From Isohypsibius dastychi (Eukaryota; Tardigrada; Eutardigrada; Parachela; Isohypsibiidae): a DNA stretch of 20,787 bases. Below are positions 8,201-19,362 of this stretch, piece by piece. The notes under the pieces were generated by a model that saw nothing but the letters and a program-made list of their open reading frames with translations, had not been told where the DNA came from and did not search any database. The DNA lies in assembly GCA_034696485.1 (NCBI GenBank), contig JAQIWT010000418.1, positions 1 through 20,787 on the forward strand. Reading direction: 5' to 3'. How positions within the stretch are numbered: the first letter of the stretch is position 1; the number at the start of each line of letters is the position of its first letter. The translations under genes were made by a program, and so were the position numbers.

Positions 8201-10352
8201 GTGGCGATTTTAACTCCGATATCGTCGATCCACTGTGACGTGCAATTTCCGAGCTCTGGAAGACCGACCCAATGAGGCGGAGATGTATCGCTGCACCACC
8301 ATTCAACATATTCTGGAAAAAAAACAGAATCAGGTGTTATTGTCAGAGTCTCAATGTCTCAACGAACCCAAGTTAAAATGTTGAACAAAACTTACTGGAT
8401 GGCTCAAATGGACATCGCTCAAATGCGGTGGCGCCTTTTGGTGTCTTGGGCCATTTCACACCCTGAATGACTGTAGGAGCGCAATATTCTGTTGCCTGCT
8501 GAGGAGATTTGACCGGGAGTTGTTCTGCTGAGCTGATGGGGACTTCCTCAATAACCGCTTCGGGCTTGCTGGCCTTTCTTCTCGGAGACTTCACTGGCAC
8601 AGCAGGTGCCGTTGATGCAGCTACCGACTGTTCTGAAGACGTCGTCGACGTCATTGTTGTGGTTGAAGTCGTCGTTGGCGTGGTTTTCGTGGTCTGCACA
8701 GTTGTCGGAGTTGTGACCGCAAAAACCCGGCTTTGAAAGGGTACCGGGAAAGCTTTGGTGGGTGCGACTGGAGGAGTGGTTGTCGTGTCTGGAAGACAAA
8801 ACAGAAATAAGACATGATCGGAAGTGAACTTGAAGATCAAACGTCTTACCGGAAACACATTCATAATGTACTTCCAAATATTTCTGAGTGTCTGGACACG
8901 GGTCCTCGCCGAAAGTGCGGTCGTTAACTTCGACGGTACATGAGGATTTGTCGTTGCATCTGGCGAAATCAAATAAAAGCCGATTAGTTTCGCCCATCAA
9001 CAACGACATCAAAACAGGATTATCACCAACCTTTCGCTAAGAACTTGAGTCGATGTATGGGACATGCACTTTGTAGACCAGCTGGACACTCCACCGGGAT
9101 TACAAACGGCAATACTGAAACGACCATAATTGGCCCGGACTACGCGGATCCGCTGGCTATTTTCTCCTGGCTTATGGCAATCAATGTCCAAATTCTGGCC
9201 TTCGCATGCATGACTTTGCCGTTTTGAACTGGGGTTGCCTGAAAACAAATAACGACAAGGTCACTCAGCGTCCAGTGGTCAGCTCTTTCATTGTACGCAT
9301 GTATCAATTATGGATCCATATATTTCATTAATGACCCTATTGAAACGATAATTCATCTTTATAAGAGCTTTCCAGCGCAACGATTGCGTGATGAAATTTG
9401 GATAGACCCCTATACTTGTATTTGATATTGAAACTGGCTGGTCAAGAGACGAGATATTTTTCTTTAAAGTGGCATCTTTCGATGGTGAAAACATGTCTTG
9501 GAGTACAAAAAGAAACTTGATTGCCGATGATAGGTCTGCTCTTCATCGTCCGTCTCGACGTTTTTGCGAACCTGGTTAGCAAACAAGCGGCGCTCGATTT
9601 GATCTCTCAATGGAAGTGCAAGATTTTATGTTCACCGATAAAAATGCCTCCAGCGTTGTACAGATATTTCTTTTTAATTTTATTGCGGTCTTAAAAGCAT
9701 TGCAGTTTGCAAAAATGATTTCGTCCTAAAAGCTTTTCCTTGACCGTGGTCGTAAAATTCGGCGCCAGATTCAAATTACCGCGTTGATAACGAGCTTCTA
9801 TATCGATGAAACTCAACAAACAAATGCAATCTATTGGTCAACTAAAGTGCTTCTTTCCGGGAGCAAAAACCCTGTTTACTGTGATTCAAAACTGTTACAA
9901 CATTTCGGAAACAATCGTATTTAGTAATTATAAAAATTCCTGTAATCTATTAAATAAATTCTTGCAATGATGACAAAGGAACCATGTCAATCCGAATCTC
10001 AAAATTCGTTTTCTACGAGAAAAACAATCTCATCAATTCTCAGATCTGAAAGAGCAGCACGACTTGTCATGATTTCAGATTGTTATTGCTGCAATTAAAG
10101 TGATTTTTTTTCTTTAGCGCTTCTTTGCCGGCGGAGCTCCTCAGTGAGTGACATCCTTTACGTGATTAACAATACGATATTACTCTGTTGAATTTCTTTT
10201 AACGAGCTGACATTGTTCGGAATAATTTCCGTGTCAGGTTATTTGTTAGTTTTACAATCATGTATTAGCCTGTACTTACCATGTTGAGCAGCTGCAGATT
10301 TTGTCAGAGTCCATATGCAGAAGAATAAAAAGATTGTCCGTGAATTCCCCAT
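5265..10352 (-). CDS. ADGRL: Latrophilin/CIRL-type adhesion G-protein-coupled receptor, complete
   Basis: Cell-surface receptor of the latrophilin family, known for adhesion and synaptic or polarity signalling. Coding exons on the - strand: 10352-10280, 9238-9031, 8959-8850, 8788-8396, 8312-6814, 6756-6481, 6420-6262, 6200-5265. They total 3654 bases, 1217 residues plus stop TGA, and every junction is in phase. Order: signal peptide 1 to about 22; rhamnose-binding lectin 36-128 with eight Cys and hallmark YGR (62-64) and DPC (113-115); Thr/Pro-rich linker 131-229; HormR 232-289; GAIN with GPS Cys 543, 565, 578, 580 and cleavage motif HL/T at 582-584; seven membrane helices about 608-850, with CWLR in the second extracellular loop and FQGVFIF in helix 7; cytoplasmic tail 854-1217. 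Family assignment is firm. The start is the first ATG after an in-frame TGA. The tail exon has no recognisable domain. Confidence 0.93.
6757..6813 (-). other. ADGRL: 57-base stop-free intron inside membrane helix 5
   Basis: The intron starts GTAAGA and ends TTTTTCAG. It is phase 0, exactly 19 codons long and has no in-frame stop. Splicing joins GIIIV to ANIVFLSV, which restores a normal helix 5 for the family. If kept, it would add 19 mostly polar residues in the helix without a frameshift. The splice signals are good, so removal is the default reading. Confidence 0.85.
8850..9238 (-). other. ADGRL: Rhamnose-binding (SUEL) lectin domain, two exons
   Basis: Exons 9238-9031 and 8959-8850 encode residues 26-130. 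The domain has cysteines at 36, 45, 70, 82, 95, 101, 115 and 128, the ANYGR motif, DPC, and the KYLEVHYEC end typical of latrophilin lectin domains. In vertebrate latrophilins this domain contacts teneurin-type and related ligands; the ligand here is unknown. A 12-residue polar stretch separates it from the signal peptide. The intervening intron is 71 bases and phase 2. Confidence 0.92.
9239..10279 (-). other. Latrophilin intron 1 (1041 bases)
   Basis: Much the longest intron within the coding part of the gene. It starts GTAAGT at 10279 and ends TTGTTTTCAG at 9239. It is AT-rich, and only short spurious open frames are present. Early long introns often carry regulatory sites, but no specific element was identified. 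Confidence 0.75.
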
Positions 10353-10405
10353 GATTTTCCGAGTGCAACCGGATGCTGTTCAGTGCGTCAACACAGTTGC
10401 TTCAT
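10280..10405 (-). other. ADGRL: Latrophilin first coding exon with signal peptide and short 5' leader
   Basis: ATG at 10352-10350 opens a 24-codon signal peptide: a short polar start (MGNSRT), a hydrophobic core (IFLFFCIWTL) and a small-residue end (SAAAQ). The exon ends at 10280 with donor GTAAGT. Its single leftover G joins GC at 9238 to make Gly25, so phase and function agree. Upstream, TTATTTGTTTCAG ends at 10406, a strong acceptor; the exon would therefore begin at 10405 with 53 untranslated bases. That leader has an in-frame TGA before the ATG and a five-codon upstream ORF (MKQLC) at 10405-10388. One or more noncoding exons further upstream are implied. Confidence 0.8.
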
Positions 10406-13400
10406 CTGAAACAAATAACACCATATCAGATACAATTTTCTTACAGAAAATCAGTTTTCAGAAACGCTCAAGAAACTTGAGTGAGAAAACACGAGGCACA
10501 TCCGGCAACATGATCAAGTATCTGTACACTCACGCAGCAGGTACTGAATATCACAACTTATACCGCAATCGATCCATCATCCTTATTACAACAAGCCGTA
10601 ACGGAATGAGCAACACAAAAAAGAATGTCTAATTCCTCATCGGACAACACCTTCTCGCTGTTGAAAAATTTGCCGAGCGACCTTCTAGCGGGGCTTTATA
10701 GAAAGCTGATTACATAGGTGTCCCCCCGACATGCAGCGAATTAATTGCAAATCGCCGGCGGACTGCAACTCTTTGACATAAGACTAATTTAAGGTCACAT
10801 TAGGCAGACTGTTAAAATTACATCGATATGAAAGAAACGCTCAACACTGAATATTATCAAGACATCCCGAAAAATGTTCCTACCGGTCTGTTTTTGTGGA
10901 TTTATGGGCATGTGCCATAGAAGACATGGCGAGCTGCTAAAATCAACAAATGAGCCATATGTGGGTCAGGATAAATAGCAAAACTGCCTGGCGAATATAG
11001 CGCTATTTATGAATATCATCAAGATAAATAATCGAGCATCGATATCAATAAAGCGGCTGCTCTGGATTGATGCACTGCATCCTGTGGATCATAAGCCAAC
11101 AAATGTACCACTTCCAAAAAGCCATGACTAAATTCATCAAAAAGCGTAAAGTGATGTGGTCCAGTTCACATTCTCCAAAAATCAAATGTGCCCACGTAAT
11201 CTAAACACATCCAACTTGATGGCTCAATAATTCGCCAATGGGGGAGAATAAACACAAAAAGACGAATGATAAATTTAGCAGCAAAAATCCACTCTGCCAG
11301 CAAAGCCAGATTAAATCTGGAATTCATGTCAGCGCAATATTACAAAGCAGATTCTCGCCCGTCCTTCCGCAAATCCCCGCACCACAATAGGACTTGCTTC
11401 AATTGAGAAGATGGCCAAATTGTCATTATGGAAATGTGAGATGAGAAAAATGAAGAGGGCCTTTTGAGGACATGAGCCTGTCCACTTTCGCATTGACAGC
11501 ATTATTCTTTTCATTGCGACAAAAATGCGGGATGGGAAGCCAGAAGTTCAATTCTTATTTATTATAAGCGAGCCATCTTTAGCCACCTCGCATTATTCCA
11601 CATGATAAAAGCCCTCCATGCCCTATTCTTGGCCCAAATTAATTCCACAGTTCTCCTTGACTCAATACCAAGCCCATCATGCCGAATCGAGCCAAGCGGG
11701 GGGAACGTCTTGATTAAAACAATAGATGATTTTCAAAAGCCTTGATTGCGCTTCCCGCTGATTAGTGGTCCAAACACTGGCCCTATTTTCTATAATAACA
11801 AGCCAAGGGATTCCCCTTATATTTCCCCTCTTAAATTCCACAACAGAAAGTATCCTCTTGCTATTATCATTCAATTCAAAATTGTAATATGACCCTCTTA
11901 GATTTTCCACAAAGGACGCTTAAATTTCACAACGGTCTCCTCAAAAAGAGCATTTTTATTGCTCACTAAAAATCTTGTTTTCCTTAAAGCCCCATAACAA
12001 TAATCGACATTGTAGACCATTTCAGATAGGCCTTATCAAAGTCAGTATGGCCGTTGACCAGCGGTGCTATTCGGATGGATTACGATAAGAAATAAACAGT
12101 CAAAAGGAAAAGAGAGCCTCGGCTGTGAAAACGTGTTTTCCTTGGAGCAAAAGTTAAGACCGACTGGCTGGCTTTGTTCAAACACACCTGTAATACTTGT
12201 AGCTTTGGAAAAAGCAAAGCAACTTTTGCCCTCCTCGGCGGAATGGTCAACTTCTTCTTCCGAGGCCAGATATAGCCAAAATTCAAACATCCTTGTCCAA
12301 GCTACTTTGTGGTCATATTCAAAGAAAGGAAACGTCATCCAAAGACCGGACAAAGCAAATAATCGCCACGGTACTCGAAGGGTCTGGTGTAGCCAAGAGC
12401 TTGGTCGGGACAAATATAAATGTTAGATCATGTTTACTTTACTCGATGAATGCCTTTGAGGCGATAAATTTGATCCTGCATCCCATTAACATGCGTTAAG
12501 CCTGACCCTCTGATGGCGATTTTATGAAGAGATGACCGCCGGTCAGTCAAATAAGAAATGGCCAGATTTTGTTTCTTGATTGCCCTCCATCATGGCCAGA
12601 TCGCTTCTTTCCTCATTTTCCCTCGAACCTTTGGCACCGACTTTGCTATTTTTAGATGCATAAGCGACTTGACAGAAGCCGCAAATTATCTCTTGAAATT
12701 ATCCGGCTGTATGTTTACGTTGACTGCGGATATCGCTTTTCCAGCCTGGTCATGATGACTTCCAAACTTTCTCGAAACGTCTGCTTCGGTCAACGGTGAT
12801 AAGGCACGAAGATACAGAAGCGGAAATGAGAGAAATTCTGTGTGAGAAAAATTCCAACAAGATCAATAGCACCATAAAATTATACAAAAAACGGAATTCC
12901 ACTTCCTAATGACTGATAGCGATTAGAAACTGCTCGTGTACTTGCACGTTTCTGACATAAGATTTTGAAAATCGACCAGTAAAATAATCATTTTGAGCGT
13001 AGTAGTGCTCGTGCATAACCTTGTAGAAATGACCAAATGATTTGGCCAAACTGCCACTCAAAATCGAACAATCATAGCACCGTGGAGTAAAGCTCGCACC
13101 GGGCTCAGGTCAAAGGCGTTATTAGCAGTTGTAACAACCCTGAAGCTGCCCTTAACAACCTGCATGGCTGCATTTTAAGTACACTACGCCATTTCTCCCC
13201 GAACCAAACGATCAAAAGTGAGTAAAAATAAAAAGAATAAAAACTGCAACACGCTACAAGAAGAAAGAAAACAACAGAGCAAAGGTGCAGTTATGAGGGT
13301 CACTTGGCCGGATCCCCGATTATTACCCCATCGAGTGGATTGAACAATGTAGCTTGTTACTTTCTCTTCTGAGCTTTTTGTTCGGCGCGGACATTTTTTT

Positions 13401-16400
13401 CGGACCAGTGCCTTTCGATTCCATTACGTCGACGGTCGATTGAATATCAACCAGGTGTCTCAAATGAAAATAAATCACATGAAGACTAAAAAACATTAGG
13501 ATACACGACACTAATGCTGTTTGTGTGTGTATTAAAATTCACATTCACGGCAGGTAAGCCGAACGAAATTCCCTGACAATCAATTACCCGCCCGACTAAA
13601 GTAGATCAAAGAAATCATAAAATTACGCCTACGTACCCAATATACAATAAAAGCGAAAGTAGTCCGATGTCGAAACCTCATCAAGAAAATCGGACGATAA
13701 AAGCAATCAATAATATTAAAGAATAACATTACGACAAGTTGATTATATGCTGAGGCATGTTATACTTGGTCCGATGATAAAAACAACAACCTGTGATAAA
13801 ATCCAAGAATTTCGCACAAGATAAGGAAGATCATCAAATACAATTTACACGCTTGTATCAGGCGACGCCACGGTCCACTTGTGTATAACTAACAAGAGCA
13901 AGATAAAAGCACTGTTGGCTTTCTGATGTCATTAGGACAACAAATGAAAAGCATCAAAGACGATTTTATGGTGGCAAAGTGTTACAGATCGGCCAGAGTA
14001 ATAAACGTCGGCGGTGGTCAACAAACTGCCTTTAGATTGACACTTTCACACAGGATATAATCAAACCGCGAACAATATTCAACGTCGAAATAATTTGTGA
14101 ACAACCTCGGAATATAAATTCCACATTGCCCGGAACGGATATCAAATAACATTAACATTAGGATCAACAATCCAGCTGCTCTTCCATCATTCTACTTTGC
14201 TTTGGTCAAGTTGAGGTTTTACAACTTGCAAAATTATCATCAACAACTCCAGCGACTCTCACAGTGTCAAAACAGATGATGAAGGATGATACACTTGTCC
14301 ATGATAATATTAATTACAGCATTTTCAAATTCCATCACTTGGAATCGTCTCACTGCGCTACTATTAATTCTCTGGTCAGCCCTCATTTTTAAAAGCGACC
14401 CACTACTCCTCACTTCCACTTTCCCGCGGGATACGGAATCTTTATGAAAACTGTATTGGTGCATGACCCAATTACCGGCATTGCAAGTCTTTTAAATACT
14501 CAACTGTCAATGGTTAAAATCTGTCAAAATATGGACAAACCTTTTGTGTTGGGGACGATTGCTTGCTAATAACATCGTTACTAAAACAGCTCCCAAGAGG
14601 ATAGAAATGAAAAGCCTGTTGAGTGCATTAGACGAAAAACATGACAACTAAGAAAACAATTATCACTGAATTTTTAATTTAACACGATTTTAAATTCTCA
14701 CGAAAGTTTTCGATAGAAATGCAATCAAGCAACACGATATTTTCACATCGTCTTAATTTTCCAAGTTAAATCGAGGATGAAAAAGGTGAAAGAGGCGCGC
14801 CATTGTTGGAGGAAGAATGGAGCATGTCTGACTGCAGAAATAAAGCAGATCATATTCCCCGATGTGCCACATACTTTTAACCCCGAAGGAATAGCCCATG
14901 GTCACTCATTTTACAGAGAGACCTTCTTTCCTTATCACGCCGAAACAGCGCGACGCGGTACATTCGCATTTTCACCCATTTAGAGACAAGAAGGTGACTG
15001 CAATCGAGTTCCTTCTTCTTTTCGCGATTTCTTATCTTGCTGAGCTCACATCCATTAAACCGGCGGAACACAAGAGGTCCACTGGTCAGTCTCCATCGCA
15101 CAATCATCTTAAACAATGCATTCTGTCAATCTTATCAGCACGGCGCCATTAAACATATTCGCCAGCACTCAAACGCCGAAGCAGGCACAACAGACATCGC
15201 AGGACACTGCTAAAATGACCACCACGCCACCCCCACCAATTCAAATGCAAAACCTGTGACATGCATGATCATAAATTTCGAGTGTAATTTCTTCAAAACA
15301 TAATAAACCGGCCAATTCGGTATGTACAAACTGTCAACGAGCGCCAAAAGCAAGCTCCTTCCCCAAGTACCACCTTTTCAGGCCGGTTGCAACTCGCCAA
15401 AAAACGGTTGGGTACTACAAATTTTGAAAACATTGGTTACAAAACCATGTGCATGCATGCTAATACCGGACATGTGTATGGGGTTAGGATGAGTCAAGTA
15501 AAAACATAAACTGTTCCGCCTTGTCAAGTGCTCACAAAAGCAAGTCGCCTTTTACGCGATCTGGGATTATTCATAAGATTTCAACAAATCCAGGCAACTC
15601 TAACCTGTTCAGAAAATAACACGGTTGTGTAACACTCAATTAAGGTTAAAACCTGTCACTGAAAAAGCTTGCTTCATCAAAACACAACAGTTTGTAGTGT
15701 ATCTAGCAATAATTAATAAATTTTCCATGAGGTTGGCAGCTGCATCGCAAGATGGATTAATAAATTCTACGACGGTGCGGAAAAGAGTAAATTTCTCCCT
15801 CGGCCAACAAGGCGGTCATACTGGCTTAAATAAACAGACAAACAGCGGTCAGTTTCACCGCCTGAAAATCCATAACATAAAACGTTATTATGCAAAGATT
15901 TCCCAAATGTTGAACGTCGTATTGGCACTATCGCAAAATCAAGATGAATCGAGCAGCTTGTCCTCCATTTTAAAACTGAACAATCTCCTCAACGTCTAAG
16001 CTCGAACTCGATCGTTCATTCCATGGCCACCTTGGCTGCAACCGCACATTCCGTTAATAAATTTAATAGCTGCTTGATAATCTCTCTTGATGAAAGCAAT
16101 GTCATGAAAATCTTTAATCGCCACTGGTAAATAAGCTAGGAAAAGGATGAAACCTGATCGGGACTGAAGGTTTCAACCTGGTAAAACAAGAGTTTCCTTG
16201 GCGGGCTTTCGCCACACGAATATCCTATTTCCCGACTGCCCAGATTTTATTCCACTGCATAAACAACTGGATATGCATTGTCCTGTAAACAAATACGCTG
16301 GTGCGCCAACAAAAGAATCGGATAGAGCTTGTTTGAATTCCCTTCTTGCAAAGAACCAATTCCCAGGTGCTCCTGTGTCATGCCTACCCCAGCTCAAATT

Positions 16401-16650
16401 CAAATAAACTCACTTTTGAAATCACAAGTGAAAACGAGAGAAAAAACTTTGCATTCCGAAATAAATGAACAAACGATAGATAAAGGGAAACCTACTAACG
16501 ACGAGATTTAGTCCAAACTAAGGTCAGGAAAAACCATGTCCCAGCTCGGCCTCAATTATACAACTAAACACTGAAATGGGCAATTCGAAATTATGAAAAT
16601 GTATCGACTCAGCCTCCGAAACGTATTCGTTTATCGCTTCTGGTAAAAAT
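10406..16650. other. Long AT-rich noncoding stretch upstream of latrophilin
   Basis: No open frame here has a recognisable domain, a supported exon set or a clear coding bias; the longest are 60-125 codons and often overlap one another in opposite directions. A CAG/GTAAGC donor on the + strand at 13553-13558 stands alone. The stretch is probably 5' intron or regulatory DNA of the latrophilin gene on the - strand, given the acceptor at 10406. A GATAA cluster at 13696-13906 is listed separately. Unannotated small exons cannot be excluded. Confidence 0.5.
13696..13906 (+). promoter_or_regulatory. Cluster of GATAA sites
   Basis: Five GATAA pentamers on the same strand begin at 13696, 13776, 13795, 13820 and 13902, four of them as GATAAA or GATAAG. 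GATA-family factors bind WGATAR. The first two sites sit in related contexts (CGGACGATAAAA and CCGATGATAAAA). GATAA is not rare elsewhere in this AT-rich region, so the clustering is suggestive only. Confidence 0.25.
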
Positions 16651-16653
16651 TAG

Positions 16654-16716
16654 TCACAAGGAAGTGCTTACCTGTAGCTGCTTATATCCACTTTAAAACC
16701 ATATCACAAGGAAGTG
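16654..16716 (+). repeat. Two copies of a 13-base direct repeat with an ETS-like core
   Basis: TCACAAGGAAGTG occurs at 16654-16666 and again at 16704-16716, exactly 50 bases apart. An 11-base relative, ACAAGGAAGTG, lies at about 17446-17456. The shared GGAAGT core resembles an ETS-factor binding site. On the - strand a good splice donor (CAG/GTAAGC) falls between the two copies, at about 16667-16672. Confidence 0.4.
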
Positions 16717-16829
16717 TTATCGATTGGAAGAAGGTTGAATTATAATCCGAATCCAAATGCGAATCGATTAAAGCTGGTCAAAAACGAAAATACGAGCAAA
16801 TATCAAGGAAAGAGTGACCAGCGCAGCGT

Positions 16830-17150
16830 TTGGTTCGAAATGGAAATCGCAGAGTGAGGCTGGCTCTGACTCAGTGCTGTGTGAATCACACCGAAATGGA
16901 GGCGGTGCCTCCTAATCCGACGACCAGTGGTCGTTTTCGACCAATCAGGCTTGCGACCGGCATACATAGCGGCTTTCCTTCTGTCTGCTCTTTTCTCTCT
17001 TTCTTCGAAATATCTTGAGGAGGAAGCATCGATACAGAAGAATGCGGGAGCAGCAGGAGGCCTGTTCGTTACCTTGTAATAATCCTCATGATTAAGAAGT
17101 CCACCGGCCAGTTGTCCCACCGGGTATTCAACTGCCGTGAATAACAAGAA
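16830..17150. promoter_or_regulatory. CpG-richer block with CCAAT box, candidate promoter
   Basis: Compared with its AT-rich surroundings this block is visibly richer in G+C and CpG, especially 16916-16975. It holds a CCAAT box in good context (CGACCAATCAGG, 16938-16949), an AP-1-like TGACTCAG at 16867-16874 and a 15-base near-palindrome (ACGACCA-G-TGGTCGT, 16920-16934). Splice donors leave it in both directions: AAA/GTAAGG at 17150 on the + strand and AAG/GTAACG near 17071 on the - strand. It could be the distal promoter and first exon of the latrophilin gene or of an unseen + strand gene. No recognisable protein is encoded. Confidence 0.3.
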
Positions 17151-17159
17151 AGTAAGGTC

Positions 17160-19362
17160 ATTCTACTCGGCGGGTATTCTCGCGTCTTTGAAAATGCAAT
17201 CTATTCAAGAGATGATCCTCAATTTTAAAGGGTTTTAAAAGGCTTTGGAAGAAGTTGATTATTTCCATGTGAGTTACTGCGTATCTGTACTGAAAAACGC
17301 TTTCCTGGAAAAAATCGTTGTTGTAAAAGAATTAGAGAAAGGTAAATAATGGGATCACTAGGACGATGCAATAAAAAGCTGTAACAAAGAGACCAAATTA
17401 GGAAGCACGTGTTTGAAACCCGATAAGAAAAATGTCCTATTCAAACAAGGAAGTGTAAAGTGACTAAAGAAAGGCCAGGCAGAGCCTGTGTCCGTCAGCG
17501 GCACTATTGCGCCAAAATAACACAAAATGCGTTAAGCGGCTAGCAAACATAACCTAAATTCGTTAACAATACCCCACATCGGCACATGTATTTTTCTTCC
17601 AAGGATTAATAGCCACCCAGTCAACTGGCAGATACTTGTAAATCACTCCTGTTGATTTGGGCGAGAAAACATTTGGCTAATCGGAGGAAAAGAGCCAGCA
17701 GGTGTGTCCGAAAATGGAAATGAAACTCGCGATCAGATAGCTAGTAATTTCGCGTGCTGCATTACAGCTAATTAGGGACGGGAGCAATCAACTTTTTGGG
17801 AACAGCCGGCGAGTGGAGACATAACAATTTCATTTTCTGGACCGAAAAGCCAGATTGCTTTCGCATACAGAAGCAGCAATAAGCGCTCATAATTGTGCAT
17901 TACGGTTTATTCGACAATGATCTGCAGCGCTAACTACTTGTATTAATGTCGTCCCTTTATTGCGCTTCCATGATGGATGAATGATTACTATCTAGCATAA
18001 GAACTCGCTTGTGATCCTTGTGAAATAAATGATATTAGCCCGTATCATCAGCGGTGCCCTCGTGTGGCTGCTCCACAAAATGACCGGACAATGTGAAAAT
18101 ATTTCTTTTGTATTTTCGGCTTAGACTACCTTAATTAACGCTTACCTGCAATGGACGCCAATATTCGACACTCTGAAATTATCCAGTCCGAATCCTATAG
18201 AGACTCCAAGCCGACAAAAAATACCTGTAAAGATAAAACAATTCGTTAATGTCAAGCCAAACGTGGTTTTTTGATTGGATCCAGAGTTTATTCATATTCT
18301 CAAAACGCGTTAATTTATGCATTTCTGTTCGAGATCTGATCTGACATAAATTACGCCATATTCTGGATATTTTGGCAAGATTATGCGTAATTATCCCATG
18401 ATGGCTCAAGCTTCGCCGATCCTTCATCTTCAACATTAATCTGGATTGTTTAATTCCAGAATATACAGCGAAGTAAAGTTCTTTTTCGGCATATCATATC
18501 GGACTGCAAATCGTTCAGAATTTTATTCCCATCCCATTTGCTTCTTTTCTCCAGGCTACTCGATTTTCATCTTGAAACTACTCAGTTCTCTTTGGCGGTA
18601 ATAGAGGTAATTGTGTAAAGCTGGCTGATTCAAGGAGACATTAGGACATCACTAATTTATGTTTTCATGCTCGCCGTAGACTATCATTTGCCAGGAAAAC
18701 CCCCTTGGCTAATCCTACTGGACTTGGGGCAGGTTTAAAATTTGACTTCCGTATCTGATCGGCGTATGTCCATCGGGACCGTCTGTTCACTGAATGCAAC
18801 TACCTATTACTGCCTTCCGGCAACGGGTCACGTTTTACGAGCTGCTCATAATTTACCGAAGCCCTTCGTGAAGCAGCTTTTACGGATAATGTCTATATCT
18901 CTACGCATAAATCAACTGCGACCATCTCATTAAATATATGCAATTATTACCCAAAAACACACTCTAAGTAGGTACAGCGGAATATTTTGTCAGTATTAAA
19001 TTTCGGTATGGAGAACTTTGACAATATCAAAATGGTTCGCAGGTCATTTCTGAGAACATGAAAATAACTTTATTAGGTGAAGTTACGTCCCCATGGAGGA
19101 TTGTCACAGCCATTTAGTTCAGTCATGCTTTACATATCTATATCCGCGGCTGATGATCACCTGTAATTATCAATTGTTTGGCCTCTAGAATTAATCATCA
19201 ATTCATTTGCTCAGCTTCACTTCCCTTGGCTTTGCCATGAGAGAGCTAACGTTGCCAAACGGTTACAGGCATTCATTGGGATAAACCAATGACTACACAT
19301 CCGGTGTGTGTCTATTTGACCCACTAATTAAGCACGCGGTTGATGAAAGCGTGACAATCCTG
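17160..19362. other. AT-rich stretch without recognisable genes, apart from the candidate exon
   Basis: Only short open frames (under 90 codons) without recognisable domains were seen on either strand. Apart from the exon candidate at 18146-18224 and a small inverted repeat (TCATTGG / CCAATGA around GATAAA, 19273-19292), no structure stood out. Confidence 0.5.
18146..18224 (-). other. Candidate 79-base exon (latrophilin leader exon or exon of another - strand gene)
   Basis: On the - strand a strong acceptor (TTTATCTTTACAG) is followed by 79 bases and then CAG/GTAAGC, a near-perfect donor. One of three frames is open throughout and reads about 26 residues, beginning IFCRLGVSIGFG; the other two are closed. 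The size fits the small exons of this window. It could be an untranslated leader exon spliced to 10405, or a coding exon of a gene extending past 20787. No homology is recognised. Confidence 0.35.

Noticed and set aside
10315-10632. 105-codon + strand frame
   Set aside because: Runs antisense across the latrophilin signal-peptide exon and leader; no domain seen.
10694-10701. TATA-like CTATAAAG on the - strand, about 340 bases before the latrophilin ATG
   Set aside because: The strong acceptor at 10406 argues that the leader is spliced, and no initiator motif was seen at the right distance. It may be a minor promoter but is not supported.
12042-12426. Overlapping 120- and 123-codon frames on opposite strands
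   Set aside because: Both are open over nearly the same bases and neither resembles a known protein or has matching splice sites.
13553-13558. Perfect CAG/GTAAGC donor on the + strand
   Set aside because: No matching upstream acceptor or coding frame was found, so it is not evidence of a + strand gene by itself.
15625-15999. 124-codon + strand frame
   Set aside because: Starts with TTG, has no domain and no supporting signals; low-complexity AT-rich DNA.
16828-16840. GGTTCGAAAT resembling a tRNA B box
   Set aside because: The last bases do not fit the B-box consensus and no A box or cloverleaf is present upstream.
16803-17147. 114-codon - strand frame with LAGGLLNHEDYYK just before a GTAACG donor
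   Set aside because: It looks somewhat protein-like at one end, but no family is recognised and the rest is Arg-rich sequence expected from a CpG-rich block. Kept only as part of the candidate promoter block.
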